Shown: positions 9,438 to 18,326, counted from the first letter of the stretch. The stretch: DNA of 42,638 nucleotides from Labilibaculum sp. K2S (GCF_030372765.1 NZ_JAUCMW010000022.1:35310-77947), one strand, 5' to 3'. Made by a program: numbers and translations. The notes: generated by a model not told the origin, from the sequence alone.

Positions 9438-9634
9438 GTAATCAGCAAAACTTGATATGCAAACAAGTTTTGTTGCCAACATCAGTTTGTACCGTGACAT
9501 TCATAAATACTTTTAAAGGGTTAGTGAAGTTACTAAGGTTAATAGATTACAAATGGTTAATAATATATTGAAACTGGTATATAACCGATGTTGAAATACG
9601 AAGGCTGCGTTTAGGGGACGCAGCCTTTTTTTTG
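9438..9634 (+). ncRNA. Candidate structured small RNA of about 195 nt, family not recognised
   Basis: A promoter box (9425), compact predicted structure and a strong terminator bound a region without a convincing gene. Hairpin 1: CAAAACTTG (9446-9454) pairs perfectly with CAAGTTTTG (9464-9472), extended by GGTAA/TTGCC (9437-9441 with 9473-9477). Then CAACATC (9477-9483) pairs with GATGTTG (9587-9593), continued by GTTTGTACC (9485-9493) with GGTATATAAC (9576-9585), closing a domain of about 115 nt. Inside it are a small hairpin (TTAGT/ACTAA, 9521-9536) and two GGTTAATA copies. It is not tmRNA, RNase P or SRP RNA by their conserved cores. 6S-like RNA is possible on size alone; I cannot confirm it. 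Confidence 0.55.
9601..9633 (+). terminator. Strong intrinsic terminator of the intergenic RNA
   Basis: A 10-bp perfect stem (AAGGCTGCGT at 9601-9610, ACGCAGCCTT at 9618-9627), a 7-base loop and a run of eight T ending at 9633. Confidence 0.9.
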
Positions 9635-9772
9635 CCCTAAATCGTGTGAAAAGTTTAAAGGATAAAAAACAAGGACAAAAAATAATAAGGAACATGAGCC
9701 AAAACCATTTGACTTTTGTACTATATGACTTTTCAAGACTCTTCTAAACTCTTCAAGATTTTTCGACCCTCC

Positions 9773-11062
9773 TTACGTTTTTCTCTTTTTCTTTTTGGCT
9801 GCCGGAAACAAAACATTATTCAGTATTAGGCGATAACCAGCCGAATTCTTTTTCAAATTAAGATCGGTAGGCGGATCTCCAACTAAATGCTGGTAATCTT
9901 CGGGATCATGTCCTCCATAAAATGTCCAGGTTCCCTTTCCTAAATTTCCATGAATGTATCGTGCTTCACCAGCTGCTTTATTTTCTCCCATCACAAGCAC
10001 ACTTGGCTTAATCAAATCCAATTTAAAAGCTGTGGTTTGTCCCATAAATCCTTTTATCAAATTCTTGTGATTTTGACACAACATAGTTGGTACAGGATCC
10101 CATTTAGCAGAAAACTCGAACAAGGAAAAATAGTCTTCCTCCTGCCTTAACTTTCTTGTTAAAGTCACGTCAATATCCGAAAACTCATATACATTAGGAT
10201 TTTTTTCAAGCGTAAAATTCTGAAAGGCAAATGTCTTTGAAAAATCCAGATGAGACTGAACATCTGGTTCCATAGGATCTCCATCGAACACAGCATCACA
10301 AATATCATGTTCTCCTGATGCCAGTGCTATATCAAAAGTATCGGTGGCAGAACACATTGCAAATAAAAATCCCCCGGCCTCAACAAAATTTCTTATTTTA
10401 ACAGATATTGCTTTTTTTAAATCGGAAACTTTCGAAAAACCATATCGGTTAGCCATCTCCATATTGGACTGTACCTCATCTTTATACCATTTCATATTTC
10501 GATATGAGGTGTAAAATTTCCCAAACTGCCCTGTAAAATCTTCATGATGCAAATGCAGCCAATCATATTTCGACAACTTTCCGGTCATCACCTCATCATC
10601 ATAAATAATATCGTAAGGAATTTCGGCATAACTAAGTGCCAGGGTAACTGCATCATCCCAAGGTTTCTTTCCTTTCGGCGAATAAACTGCAATCAAAGGT
10701 GGTTTTTCCAGCTTAACGGCATCCATATTAAGTTCATCGCTTGATATTTCATTCAATATTTGCTGAGCTGAAACATCGCTGAGAACAGAAAAACTGACAC
10801 CGCGAATCTGACACTCATCCTGAATTTCTTTCTGAAAAGGAAGCAAAAAAGATCCTCCGCGATAATTCAACAGCCAATGAATCTCATAATCCTTTTCGAG
10901 AGTCCAAAAAGCAATACCATAGGCTTTAAGATGATTCTTCTGAGTATCATCCATCTGAATTAATAAACTTGCAGAAAAGGATGCGTATGCAGGTAAGGCG
11001 AAAAACAGTAAAAGAACTATTTTTCGAAAAAATATTTTCAGGAACAATCTATCCTCTATCAT
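9773..11062 (-). CDS. Conserved exported Bacteroidota protein, usually labelled 'asparagine synthetase B'
   Basis: A 429-residue protein with a hydrophobic N-terminus (about 10-30) consistent with export. It has the features I associate with a Bacteroidota family often annotated asparagine synthetase B: DDTQKNHLKAYGIAFW near the N-terminus, LLNYRGGSFLLPF, YSPKGKKPWDDAVTLALSYA, YDWLHLHHEDFTGQ and GGFLFAMCSATDTFDIAL. The central part looks like an amidotransferase/ThuA-type fold (Cys in AMCSATD), but neither an N-terminal glutaminase nor an ATP-pyrophosphatase domain of true asparagine synthetase is present, so the common name is doubtful. The ATG at 11062 is used; a later start would still leave the hydrophobic segment. 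True function unknown. Confidence 0.8.
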   Translation of the reverse strand: MIEDRLFLKIFFRKIVLLLFFALPAYASFSASLLIQMDDTQKNHLKAYGIAFWTLEKDYEIHWLLNYRGGSFLLPFQKEIQDECQIRGVSFSVLSDVSAQQILNEISSDELNMDAVKLEKPPLIAVYSPKGKKPWDDAVTLALSYAEIPYDIIYDDEVMTGKLSKYDWLHLHHEDFTGQFGKFYTSYRNMKWYKDEVQSNMEMANRYGFSKVSDLKKAISVKIRNFVEAGGFLFAMCSATDTFDIALASGEHDICDAVFDGDPMEPDVQSHLDFSKTFAFQNFTLEKNPNVYEFSDIDVTLTRKLRQEEDYFSLFEFSAKWDPVPTMLCQNHKNLIKGFMGQTTAFKLDLIKPSVLVMGENKAAGEARYIHGNLGKGTWTFYGGHDPEDYQHLVGDPPTDLNLKKNSAGYRLILNNVLFPAAKKKKRKT

Positions 11063-11109
11063 AAAAACAAAATAATAAATTCTATTTGAGAAGACGTTTC
11101 ATAAGGTCA

Positions 11110-12642
11110 TTAAAATGGTGCAGCATCATCAAAATCACTTCCCCCACCAAATCCTGCACTAAAATCATCAAAACCAGAAGATTCCTGATTCATGCTGGAA
11201 CTGAATGTTTTCACATCCTCCAAACCCGGCGTAGCGAATGGGTTTAATGATTCACCTTCCAAATCGGTAAATCGTGCCAACTGATTGCGGAAACGAAGCT
11301 GTATTTCACCTACAGCACCATTACGGTGTTTCGCAATAATAATATCGGCAATACCAATTAATGAATTTCCTTCAGCATCCTCAGTTATACCATATCTTTC
11401 CGGGCGGTGAATAAACAACACCATATCGGCATCCTGCTCAATCGCACCAGATTCACGTAAATCGGAAAGCATTGGTTTTTTTGCATCACCTGTTCTTTGT
11501 TCAACACCACGATTCAACTGAGAAAGAGCAATTACCGGAACATTTAATTCCTTTGCGATGATCTTTAATTGCCGCGATATTAAACTCACCTCCTGCTCAC
11601 GGTTGCCACGCATATCAGAACCAGCTGTCATCAACTGCAAATAGTCAATCACAATACAACTAATATCATGTTTCGCCTTTAAACGGCGACATTTAGACCG
11701 CAACTCATAAATTGACAAACCAGGTGTGTCATCCACATATATTGGTGCTTCAATAAGATCTTTAATTTTAACATGCAATTGTTCCCATTCAAAATCTTCC
11801 AAACGACCGCTTCTCAACTTCTCAGAACCTAATTCTGTTTCACTTGAAATCAAACGTTTCACCAGCTGATCACCACCCATCTCGAGTGAGAAAATAGCTA
11901 TTGGTGCTTTGTGATCAACCGCCATATTTCGGGCCATCGACAAAACAAATGCTGTTTTTCCCATAGATGGACGAGCCGCAATAATCACCAAATCGGATTT
12001 TTGCCATCCCGATGTAATTCGATCCAAAGCAGTAAAGCCGGAAGGAACACCACTTAAACCGTCGGTTCGTTTTCCTGCTTCCACAATTTGGTTGATTACC
12101 TCATCAGCCAGTGGACGAATATGCGAGGATTCTTTTTTGATATTTCCTTCTGCAATCTCAAAAACATCTTGTTGTGCCCTATCCAGTAAATCAGCAACGT
12201 CAACACTCTCATCAAAAGCCTGCGACTGAATTTCAGATGAAACCCGAATTAATTCGCGCTGAATAAATTTTTGAGCAATAATTCGTGCATGAAATTCGAT
12301 GTGAGCAGCCGATGCAACCCTATTTGTAAGTTGGGTGATGTAAAAAGGCCCACCCACAGCATCCAAATTCCCATGTCGTTTCAACTCTTCAGTAACCGTT
12401 AAGATATCAACAGGTTCCTCGTTGATTGAAAGCGACAGTATGGCTTTATATATTTTTTGGTGTGCATCCTTATAAAAGGAATCAGCATTTAAAATGTCCC
12501 CAACCGAAATCATTGCATCTTTTTCAAGCATTAATGCTCCCAAAACAGCTTCCTCAAGCTCTAAAGCCTGCGGAGGAACTTTCCCATAATCAAGATCTAC
12601 TTTATTCTTCGGTTGATTGTTATATTTATTTGCCCCAGCCAT
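11110..12642 (-). CDS. dnaB: Replicative DNA helicase DnaB
   Basis: A 510-residue hexameric helicase that unwinds DNA at the replication fork. The N-terminal DnaB domain (about 25-130) carries PPQALELEEAVLGALMLE. The RecA-like domain has Walker A (ARPSMGKT, 223-230), Walker B with IVIDYLQLM, the ALSQLNRGVEQR motif and SDLRESGAIEQDADMV. No intein is inserted. The C-terminus is a Gly/Ser/Asp-rich tail. Length is normal for Bacteroidota. It is divergent from ispE with a 190-base AT-rich gap. No dnaA or origin-like cluster is seen, so this is not evidence of an origin. Confidence 0.97.
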   Translation of the reverse strand: MAGANKYNNQPKNKVDLDYGKVPPQALELEEAVLGALMLEKDAMISVGDILNADSFYKDAHQKIYKAILSLSINEEPVDILTVTEELKRHGNLDAVGGPFYITQLTNRVASAAHIEFHARIIAQKFIQRELIRVSSEIQSQAFDESVDVADLLDRAQQDVFEIAEGNIKKESSHIRPLADEVINQIVEAGKRTDGLSGVPSGFTALDRITSGWQKSDLVIIAARPSMGKTAFVLSMARNMAVDHKAPIAIFSLEMGGDQLVKRLISSETELGSEKLRSGRLEDFEWEQLHVKIKDLIEAPIYVDDTPGLSIYELRSKCRRLKAKHDISCIVIDYLQLMTAGSDMRGNREQEVSLISRQLKIIAKELNVPVIALSQLNRGVEQRTGDAKKPMLSDLRESGAIEQDADMVLFIHRPERYGITEDAEGNSLIGIADIIIAKHRNGAVGEIQLRFRNQLARFTDLEGESLNPFATPGLEDVKTFSSSMNQESSGFDDFSAGFGGGSDFDDAAPF

Positions 12643-12833
12643 AAAATATTAAATTCTAACAGTTTACTTTTCCCTTAAAATCAGCACACTAAACGTTTTT
12701 CCAAGATTAAAAAAAGTTCTGAAAAAAATATAGAATGCAGAGTCAAAGATAGAAAATAAAAATACTACAAATTGATTTTTTTTGCTCTTATAAATCAAGT
12801 ATTTTTACCATTCAATCATAAAACTTATTACTT

Positions 12834-13649
12834 GTGCTTCGCTTCCCAAATGCTAAAATCAATATCGGATTAAATATCGTTGAAAAAAGATCTGACGGAT
12901 TTCACAACATCGAAACTGTATTTTATCCAATCCCTCTTACGGATGGTTTGGAAATTGCCGATTCGAACAATGAAACAATCTATAACCTTAGTTCATCAGG
13001 CATTCCGATAAAAATTGACGATAAGGATAACATTGTCTGCAAAGCGTTTGACTTGCTTTACAGGAAATACAATATCCCCTCAACCAATATTCATCTGCAT
13101 AAAAACATTCCATTTGGTGCAGGATTAGGGGGAGGATCTTCAGATGCCGCCTTCATGATTAAAATGCTAAATGAGAAATATAAACTAGGACTTTCATTTG
13201 ACGAGATGAAAAATCTGGCAGGGCAGCTTGGCAGCGACTGTCCTTTTTTTATTGCTAACAAACCTGTTTTCGCAGAAGGAAAAGGAGATGTTTTCTCAGA
13301 AGCACTTGTTGACCTTTCCGGATATTATATACTTCTGGTAAAACCAAATGTCCACATAAGCACACCCGAAGCTTATTCGAAAGTTAAACCTTCGCAACCT
13401 GTTAAATCATTAAAAAAACTTATTACAGAACCCATCCAAAACTGGAAAGACTTAATTGTTAATGATTTTGAAAACAGCATATTCCCTAATTATCCCCAAT
13501 TAGAAAATATTAAAAAAGATTTATACAGCATGGGCGCAGTTTATGCTTCAATGTCAGGCAGTGGATCTTCATTATTCGGGATTTTTAAAGATGAACCTGA
13601 GTGCCCCGAAATATGGTATAAACATTTTTGCTGGAAAAGCAGATTATAA
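12834..13649 (+). CDS. ispE: 4-diphosphocytidyl-2-C-methyl-D-erythritol kinase
   Basis: A 271-residue GHMP kinase that phosphorylates CDP-methylerythritol in the MEP isoprenoid pathway. The start is a GTG at 12834: an in-frame stop (12819-12821) excludes anything much longer, and it gives MLRFPNAKINIGLN, the family N-terminus with catalytic Lys8. The ATP-binding loop PFGAGLGGGSSDAA is at 93-106, and the C-terminal GHMP motif is SMSGSGSSLFGIF. LGSDCPFF carries the catalytic Asp. It stands alone, ending at a bidirectional terminator. Confidence 0.95.
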   Translation: MLRFPNAKINIGLNIVEKRSDGFHNIETVFYPIPLTDGLEIADSNNETIYNLSSSGIPIKIDDKDNIVCKAFDLLYRKYNIPSTNIHLHKNIPFGAGLGGGSSDAAFMIKMLNEKYKLGLSFDEMKNLAGQLGSDCPFFIANKPVFAEGKGDVFSEALVDLSGYYILLVKPNVHISTPEAYSKVKPSQPVKSLKKLITEPIQNWKDLIVNDFENSIFPNYPQLENIKKDLYSMGAVYASMSGSGSSLFGIFKDEPECPEIWYKHFCWKSRL

Positions 13650-13663
13650 AAACCTTAAAATAG

Positions 13664-13694
13664 AATGAGCCTGCTCATAACGAACAGGCTCATT
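13664..13694. terminator. Bidirectional intrinsic terminator between ispE and the biotin carrier gene
   Basis: AATGAGCCTG (13664-13673) pairs perfectly with CAGGCTCATT (13685-13694). The loop is 11 bases. T-rich bases follow on the plus side. It sits between two convergent genes, so it can serve both. Confidence 0.8.
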
Positions 13695-13714
13695 GTTATT
13701 TCAATTCAGAAAGA

Positions 13715-14023
13715 TTACTCAATTTCCATCATTAATAATCTGTTGGGAACCTTTTCTCCTTCAGCCACATAAATCTTGGCAATTTTACCATCAAAAGGCA
13801 TTTTAATCTGATTCTTCATCTTCATAGCTTCAAGAATCATAAGGTTTTCACCTTCTTTTACTTCCTGCCCTTCTTTAACTAAAATCTCAACAATTGTACC
13901 CGGAATGAATGAATTAATATGCTTAGGATTAGGTCTAACCCAAGGCTTTCTATTCTCAAACTTTTTGGTTAGTTCTGTTGTATAAACAGTCCCATCAACG
14001 TTGAATTCTTTTAAATTTTCCAT
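13715..14023 (-). CDS. Biotin/lipoyl carrier subunit of an acyl-CoA carboxylase or decarboxylase
   Basis: A 102-residue carrier protein. The C-terminal half is a biotinyl domain (about 36-102) with the biotinylation motif EAMKM, Lys68 being the predicted biotinylated residue, and the surrounding PGTIVEILVKEGQEV and PFDGKIAKIYV strands. The N-terminal 35 residues are a short polar leader, so it is shorter than many Bacteroidota carrier subunits. It lies 12 bases downstream of the carboxyltransferase gene and is probably co-transcribed with it. No biotin carboxylase or OadG-like subunit follows. It could serve propionyl-CoA carboxylase or methylmalonyl-CoA decarboxylase; the sequence does not decide. 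Confidence 0.9.
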   Translation of the reverse strand: MENLKEFNVDGTVYTTELTKKFENRKPWVRPNPKHINSFIPGTIVEILVKEGQEVKEGENLMILEAMKMKNQIKMPFDGKIAKIYVAEGEKVPNRLLMMEIE

Positions 14024-14035
14024 GTCGAATACTTT

Positions 14036-15580
14036 TTAGAATGGAGGAATACCGTGTTTTTTCGCAGGTCTGCTATCAACTTTGTTACTGGAAACCTCAA
14101 TCGAATGTAACAACATATTACGTGTTTCTTGTGGCTCAATAACTGTATCAATATAACCTTTGGCTGCTGCAACATAAGGATTAGCAAACTTCTCTCTGTA
14201 TTCAGCTACTTTTTCTTTTCTCATAGCTTCAGGATCTGCCGCTGCCATAATCTCCTTTTTAAAGATAATATTAGCTGCTCCATCTGGTCCCATTACTGCA
14301 ATTTCCGCATTTGGCCATGCAAACATGAAATCGGCCTTCATATGGCGGGAGTTCATAGCAATATAACCTCCACCGTATGCTTTTCGAACAATAACTGTAA
14401 TTTTAGGTACGGTAGCTTCACTATAAGCGTAAAGAATCTTAGCTCCGTGACGAATAACACCCATATGTTCCTGATCAACACCTGGTAAATAACCCGGCAT
14501 ATCTTCAAGGGTAACAATAGGAATATTAAACGAATCACAGTAACGAATAAAACGTGCCGCTTTATCAGAAGAATCACAATCCAATACACCTGCCAACACT
14601 AATGGCTGATTAGCTACAAAACCAACAGTTTCACCATTCATTCTACCGAAACCAATTACAATGTTTCGTGCAAAATTCTCCATACTCTCGAAGAAATCAG
14701 AATCATCAACAATAGATTTGATAACGTTACGGATATCGTATGGTTGAGTAGGATCAGAAGGAACAATTTCTTCAATTTTGTATTCTGGTCTTGGCGGCTT
14801 AGGAGGAAATGCCTTAGCTTTTTTAGTATTGTTCCATGGTATGAAAGTTAACAGCTTCTTAATTTGTTCGAAGCATTCGTATTCGCTAAGAGCATAAAAA
14901 TGAGCATTACCAGTAATTTCGCTATGAACTTTAGCTCCACCCAGTTCTTCCATAGTGATTTCCTCACCCAAAACTGTTTTTATTACCTCAGGACCAGTAA
15001 TGAACATTTTAGAAATGTTCTCTACCACAAACACAAAATCCGTAAGTGCAGGAGAATAAACAGCTCCACCGGCACAAGGACCAAGAATTATTGACAATTG
15101 AGGAATTACTCCAGATGCAAGAGTGTTTCGGAAAAAGATTTCACCATATCCTGCCAGTGAATTAACACCTTCCTGAATACGGGCTCCCCCCGAATCATTA
15201 ATACCGATCAATGGCACACGCATTTTTAATGCATGATCCATGATTTTCGTAATTTTACGTGCATGCATCAGACCTAGAGAACCTCCGGCTACGGTAAAAT
15301 CCTGTGCAAACACACACACTGGCTCACCATAAATAGTACCGGTTCCAATGATAACTCCATCACCATGAAGTTCTTTCTTTTCCATACCAAAGTCGCGAGC
15401 TTCGTGCTCAACAAACATATCGTATTCATGAAAAGAATCTTCATCTAAAATAGATGTTACTCTTTCTCTGGCAGTCAATTTCCCCATCGCAACTTGCTTC
15501 TGAATGGCTTTTTCACCGCCACCTTGAAGCACTTTTTCTTTTCTCTTTCTAAGATCAAGAATGTTTCGTTTCAATGACAT
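14036..15580 (-). CDS. Acyl-CoA carboxyltransferase beta subunit (propionyl-CoA carboxylase / methylmalonyl-CoA decarboxylase type)
   Basis: A 514-residue carboxyltransferase of the crotonase-like fold that moves CO2 between biotin and an acyl-CoA, typically propionyl/methylmalonyl-CoA. The N-terminal half has GKLTARERV and GVIIGTGTIYG, then INDSGGARIQEGV and LGPCAGGAVYSPALTDF (first oxyanion region). The C-terminal half has DMPGYLPGVDQEHMGVIRHGAK and KAYGGGYIAMNSR (second oxyanion region). Length is normal. It is followed directly by the biotin carrier. In Bacteroidota such subunits belong to the succinate-propionate route or to odd-chain/branched metabolism; which direction operates here is unknown. 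Confidence 0.92.
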   Translation of the reverse strand: MSLKRNILDLRKRKEKVLQGGGEKAIQKQVAMGKLTARERVTSILDEDSFHEYDMFVEHEARDFGMEKKELHGDGVIIGTGTIYGEPVCVFAQDFTVAGGSLGLMHARKITKIMDHALKMRVPLIGINDSGGARIQEGVNSLAGYGEIFFRNTLASGVIPQLSIILGPCAGGAVYSPALTDFVFVVENISKMFITGPEVIKTVLGEEITMEELGGAKVHSEITGNAHFYALSEYECFEQIKKLLTFIPWNNTKKAKAFPPKPPRPEYKIEEIVPSDPTQPYDIRNVIKSIVDDSDFFESMENFARNIVIGFGRMNGETVGFVANQPLVLAGVLDCDSSDKAARFIRYCDSFNIPIVTLEDMPGYLPGVDQEHMGVIRHGAKILYAYSEATVPKITVIVRKAYGGGYIAMNSRHMKADFMFAWPNAEIAVMGPDGAANIIFKKEIMAAADPEAMRKEKVAEYREKFANPYVAAAKGYIDTVIEPQETRNMLLHSIEVSSNKVDSRPAKKHGIPPF

Positions 15581-15783
15581 AATTTGTACATTTAGTTTAG
15601 AAAATATATATTTTCATATATATGTTGAATTTCATCAGTTCGTGAAATTCCAAGATACAACATTACTAAATTTTAGGGTAGAAAAAAACTCTACTCAACT
15701 CCACCTCATATTTAGCTACATATAAAATAATCTCTTTCGCTTGATAATCAAATCAGTTCACAAAAAAACTATTTGGATTTTTT

Positions 15784-16860
15784 CTATTTGGGTGCGATTC
15801 GATACAAATAAACCGCTATGAATGAAAAAACGATATTAGGCAACCAAACAGCAAGTACGGGATTCATACTTCCATTTGTTGCAAATACAATAGATATCTG
15901 CATAAAAAGTATAAACGAGAAACTTAACAGTAGTCCAATCCCTAAATGCAAACCCATTCCTCCGCGAATTTTGCGTGATGCAAGTGATACACCAATAAGC
16001 GTAAGAATAAATGTCGAAAATGGATTCGCCATCCGCTTGTATTTCTCAATCTTATAAGCTTCAATATTGCTGTCGCCCCGCATGGATTGTTGTTCAATGT
16101 ATGCGTTCAATTGCGGCAAATTCATTGCCTCAACAATATTTCTTTTCGAACCAAATTCTTCCGGTCCAAAATTAAAAGTAGTATCAATTGTCCGTCCTTG
16201 TTCAAATGATTCTTTATCCCCGTCTATGTTTCGAATAAAATAGTCATTTATGGTCCATTTATTTTTCTCTTTATTCCACCGAATCGATCTGGATGTTAAT
16301 TTAGAAACCAACTCCTTTCCTTCAAATTTCTCCAGCGCAAACTTGTAGCCGGTATTACTTGCAACCTCGTAATTAATCATGTAAATAAAAATACCCGGTT
16401 CGATTTGCCTGTGAATATTACGTTCGTTGTTTCGGAATTGCTTATTGATATAAGTTGCGGTAAAATTCAGCCTTTTTTGATTGGCTGGAGGAATTATATA
16501 ATTACTTAGAAGAAACGAAAATATTCCAATAATTAGTGCTGAAATAAAGTAAGGATACATCAATCTGCGAAAGCTTACCCCACTACTTAAAATGGCAATT
16601 ATTTCAGTATCATAAGCCATTTTAGAGGTAAAGTAAATTACTGCAATAAAAGTAAACAACGCACTAAAAAGATTGGCGAAATATGGAATGAAATTTAGAT
16701 AATAATCGAAGATGATTGCCCTGAGGGGAGCTTCTTTATCGATGTATTCATCGATATGTTCCGAAAAATCGAAAATAACCGAAATACTTATTATCAGAAC
16801 AATAGCGAAAAAGAAAGTTCCCAAAAACTTTCGGATAATGTATAAATCTAATTTCTTCAA
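15784..16860 (-). CDS. lptG: LptF/LptG-family permease (lipopolysaccharide export)
   Basis: A 358-residue YjgP/YjgQ-family inner-membrane protein. Three N-terminal hydrophobic segments (about 12-30, 50-75, 100-122) precede a periplasmic beta-rich domain (about 130-270), and three more follow near the C-terminus (about 275-355). It begins MKKLDLYIIRKFLGTF, the family N-terminus. The start codon is TTG (16858-16860). The family forms the transmembrane part of the Lpt machine that extracts LPS from the inner membrane together with LptB. It lies downstream of tgt in the same direction, 119 bases apart, with a hairpin between. LptF versus LptG cannot be decided here. Confidence 0.88.
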   Translation of the reverse strand: MKKLDLYIIRKFLGTFFFAIVLIISISVIFDFSEHIDEYIDKEAPLRAIIFDYYLNFIPYFANLFSALFTFIAVIYFTSKMAYDTEIIAILSSGVSFRRLMYPYFISALIIGIFSFLLSNYIIPPANQKRLNFTATYINKQFRNNERNIHRQIEPGIFIYMINYEVASNTGYKFALEKFEGKELVSKLTSRSIRWNKEKNKWTINDYFIRNIDGDKESFEQGRTIDTTFNFGPEEFGSKRNIVEAMNLPQLNAYIEQQSMRGDSNIEAYKIEKYKRMANPFSTFILTLIGVSLASRKIRGGMGLHLGIGLLLSFSFILFMQISIVFATNGSMNPVLAVWLPNIVFSFIAVYLYRIAPK

Positions 16861-16884
16861 AACCTGAATTTTAAATTCCTTATT

Positions 16885-16916
16885 TCCCGAAAATTGCAGA
16901 ATAACAAATTTCGGGA
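16885..16916 (-). other. Intergenic hairpin between tgt and lptG
   Basis: TCCCGAAA (16885-16892) pairs with TTTCGGGA (16909-16916). No run of T follows on the minus strand, so it may be an RNA-processing or attenuating hairpin rather than a full terminator. Confidence 0.4.
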
Positions 16917-16979
16917 TAAAAGTATAATTTATTCTTCAATTACCAATCGAGGTGGATCTATTGTAAGCTTTTTTAACAG

Positions 16980-18110
16980 TTATAAGCGAGTAGCTAATTT
17001 CTTAACCATGATATCTTTCCATGAGGTAAAAGTTCCTGCATTAATATGTTCTCTTGCTTCGCGCACCAACCACAGATAGAATGCCAGATTGTGAATACTG
17101 CAAATCTGAGAACCCAATAACTCTCCCGAATGAATCAAATGTCGAACGTAAGCTTTTGAATAGGCCAAATCCACATATGATGTTCCGTTAGGATCAATTG
17201 GTGAAAAATCATCATACCATTTCTTGTTCTTGATATTAATAATTCCTTCGCTTGTGAAAATCATGCCATTTCGTCCATTTCTGGTAGGCATTACACAATC
17301 AAACATATCAACACCTCTCGAAATAGCTTCCAGTATATTAACCGGAGTTCCGACCCCCATTAAATATCTCGGTTTGTCTTCAGGTAAAACCTTATTTACA
17401 ACCTCAATCATTGAATACATATCTTCCACGGGCTCACCAACTGCTAAACCACCAATGGCATATCCTTCACGATTTAAAGATGCTGCATGTTCTGCTGATT
17501 TAATCCGTAAATCGTTATAAACACAACCTTGTATTATAGGAAATAAAGTTTGTGAGTAACCATACTTAGGCTCAGTCTCATCAAATCGTTTCACACAACG
17601 CTCTAACCATCTCTGTGTAAGCTCAAGTGAAGTTTTTGCATACTCGTAGGTTGACGTTCCCGGGGGACATTCATCAAATGCCATAATAATATCGGCTCCA
17701 ATCGTTCTTTGAGTATCCATTACATTTTCTGGTGTAAAGAAATGCTTCGACCCATCAATATGTGAACGGAACATTGCACCTTCCTCGGATAACTTCCTGT
17801 TTTCAGCCAAAGAAAACACCTGAAATCCACCACTATCTGTTAAAATAGGTCGATCCCAACCATTAAACTTATGCAAGCCACCCGCCTTCTCCAACACATC
17901 CAAACCTGGACGCAAATACAAATGATAGGTATTACCTAAAATAATTTCGGCATTAATATCATCTCTTAACTCTCTCTGATGCACACCTTTTACAGAACCA
18001 AGTGTCCCTACCGGCATAAAAATGGGCGTTTGAATTTTCCCATGATCTGTAGTTAACTCCCCTGTCCTCGCCGAAGACTTAGGATCTGTATTCAGTAATT
18101 TAAAATCCAT
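16980..18110 (-). CDS. tgt: Queuine/preQ1 tRNA-ribosyltransferase (no zinc-cysteine cluster)
   Basis: A 376-residue TIM-barrel enzyme that exchanges guanine at the wobble position of GUN-anticodon tRNAs for a queuosine precursor. Visible are ILGNTYHLYLRPG, TDSGGFQVFS (Asp92, general base), GGLAVGEP, and GVDMFDCVMPTRNGRNG (Asp271, the nucleophile position). In studied bacterial enzymes three cysteines (CxCxxC) and a histidine bind zinc near residue 310; here that stretch reads PNGTSYVDLAYSKAY and only the His in SIHNLAFYLW (His340) remains. The rest of the fold is well kept, so activity is likely. Bacteroidota homologues may share this loss. The start ATG is at 18110. Confidence 0.95.
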   Translation of the reverse strand: MDFKLLNTDPKSSARTGELTTDHGKIQTPIFMPVGTLGSVKGVHQRELRDDINAEIILGNTYHLYLRPGLDVLEKAGGLHKFNGWDRPILTDSGGFQVFSLAENRKLSEEGAMFRSHIDGSKHFFTPENVMDTQRTIGADIIMAFDECPPGTSTYEYAKTSLELTQRWLERCVKRFDETEPKYGYSQTLFPIIQGCVYNDLRIKSAEHAASLNREGYAIGGLAVGEPVEDMYSMIEVVNKVLPEDKPRYLMGVGTPVNILEAISRGVDMFDCVMPTRNGRNGMIFTSEGIINIKNKKWYDDFSPIDPNGTSYVDLAYSKAYVRHLIHSGELLGSQICSIHNLAFYLWLVREAREHINAGTFTSWKDIMVKKLATRL

Positions 18111-18326
18111 ATGAACTATTTATATTTACTTACAATCAGGTATCTCAACCAATTCGTAAAAAAATCAGGCAGCAAAGATACTAATTAATCTTATTTCTGA
18201 ATCACTTACCTTGTCCGAAGGCAAACTGATGATTCCTAAAGTAAGAATATCAGACACATAGACTAGTCATTCTTACTAACATAAATCAATCTGCATATCA
18301 AAATTTTTTTATCGATAAGAATCTCT

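Noticed and set aside
9513..9695. 60-residue open frame on the minus strand
   Set aside because: It lies across the candidate RNA and its terminator, with no family resemblance or promoter.
11110..12642. Replication origin near dnaB
   Set aside because: dnaB is not an origin marker on its own; no dnaA gene or cluster of DnaA boxes is seen, and rpmH lies away from rnpA/dnaA.
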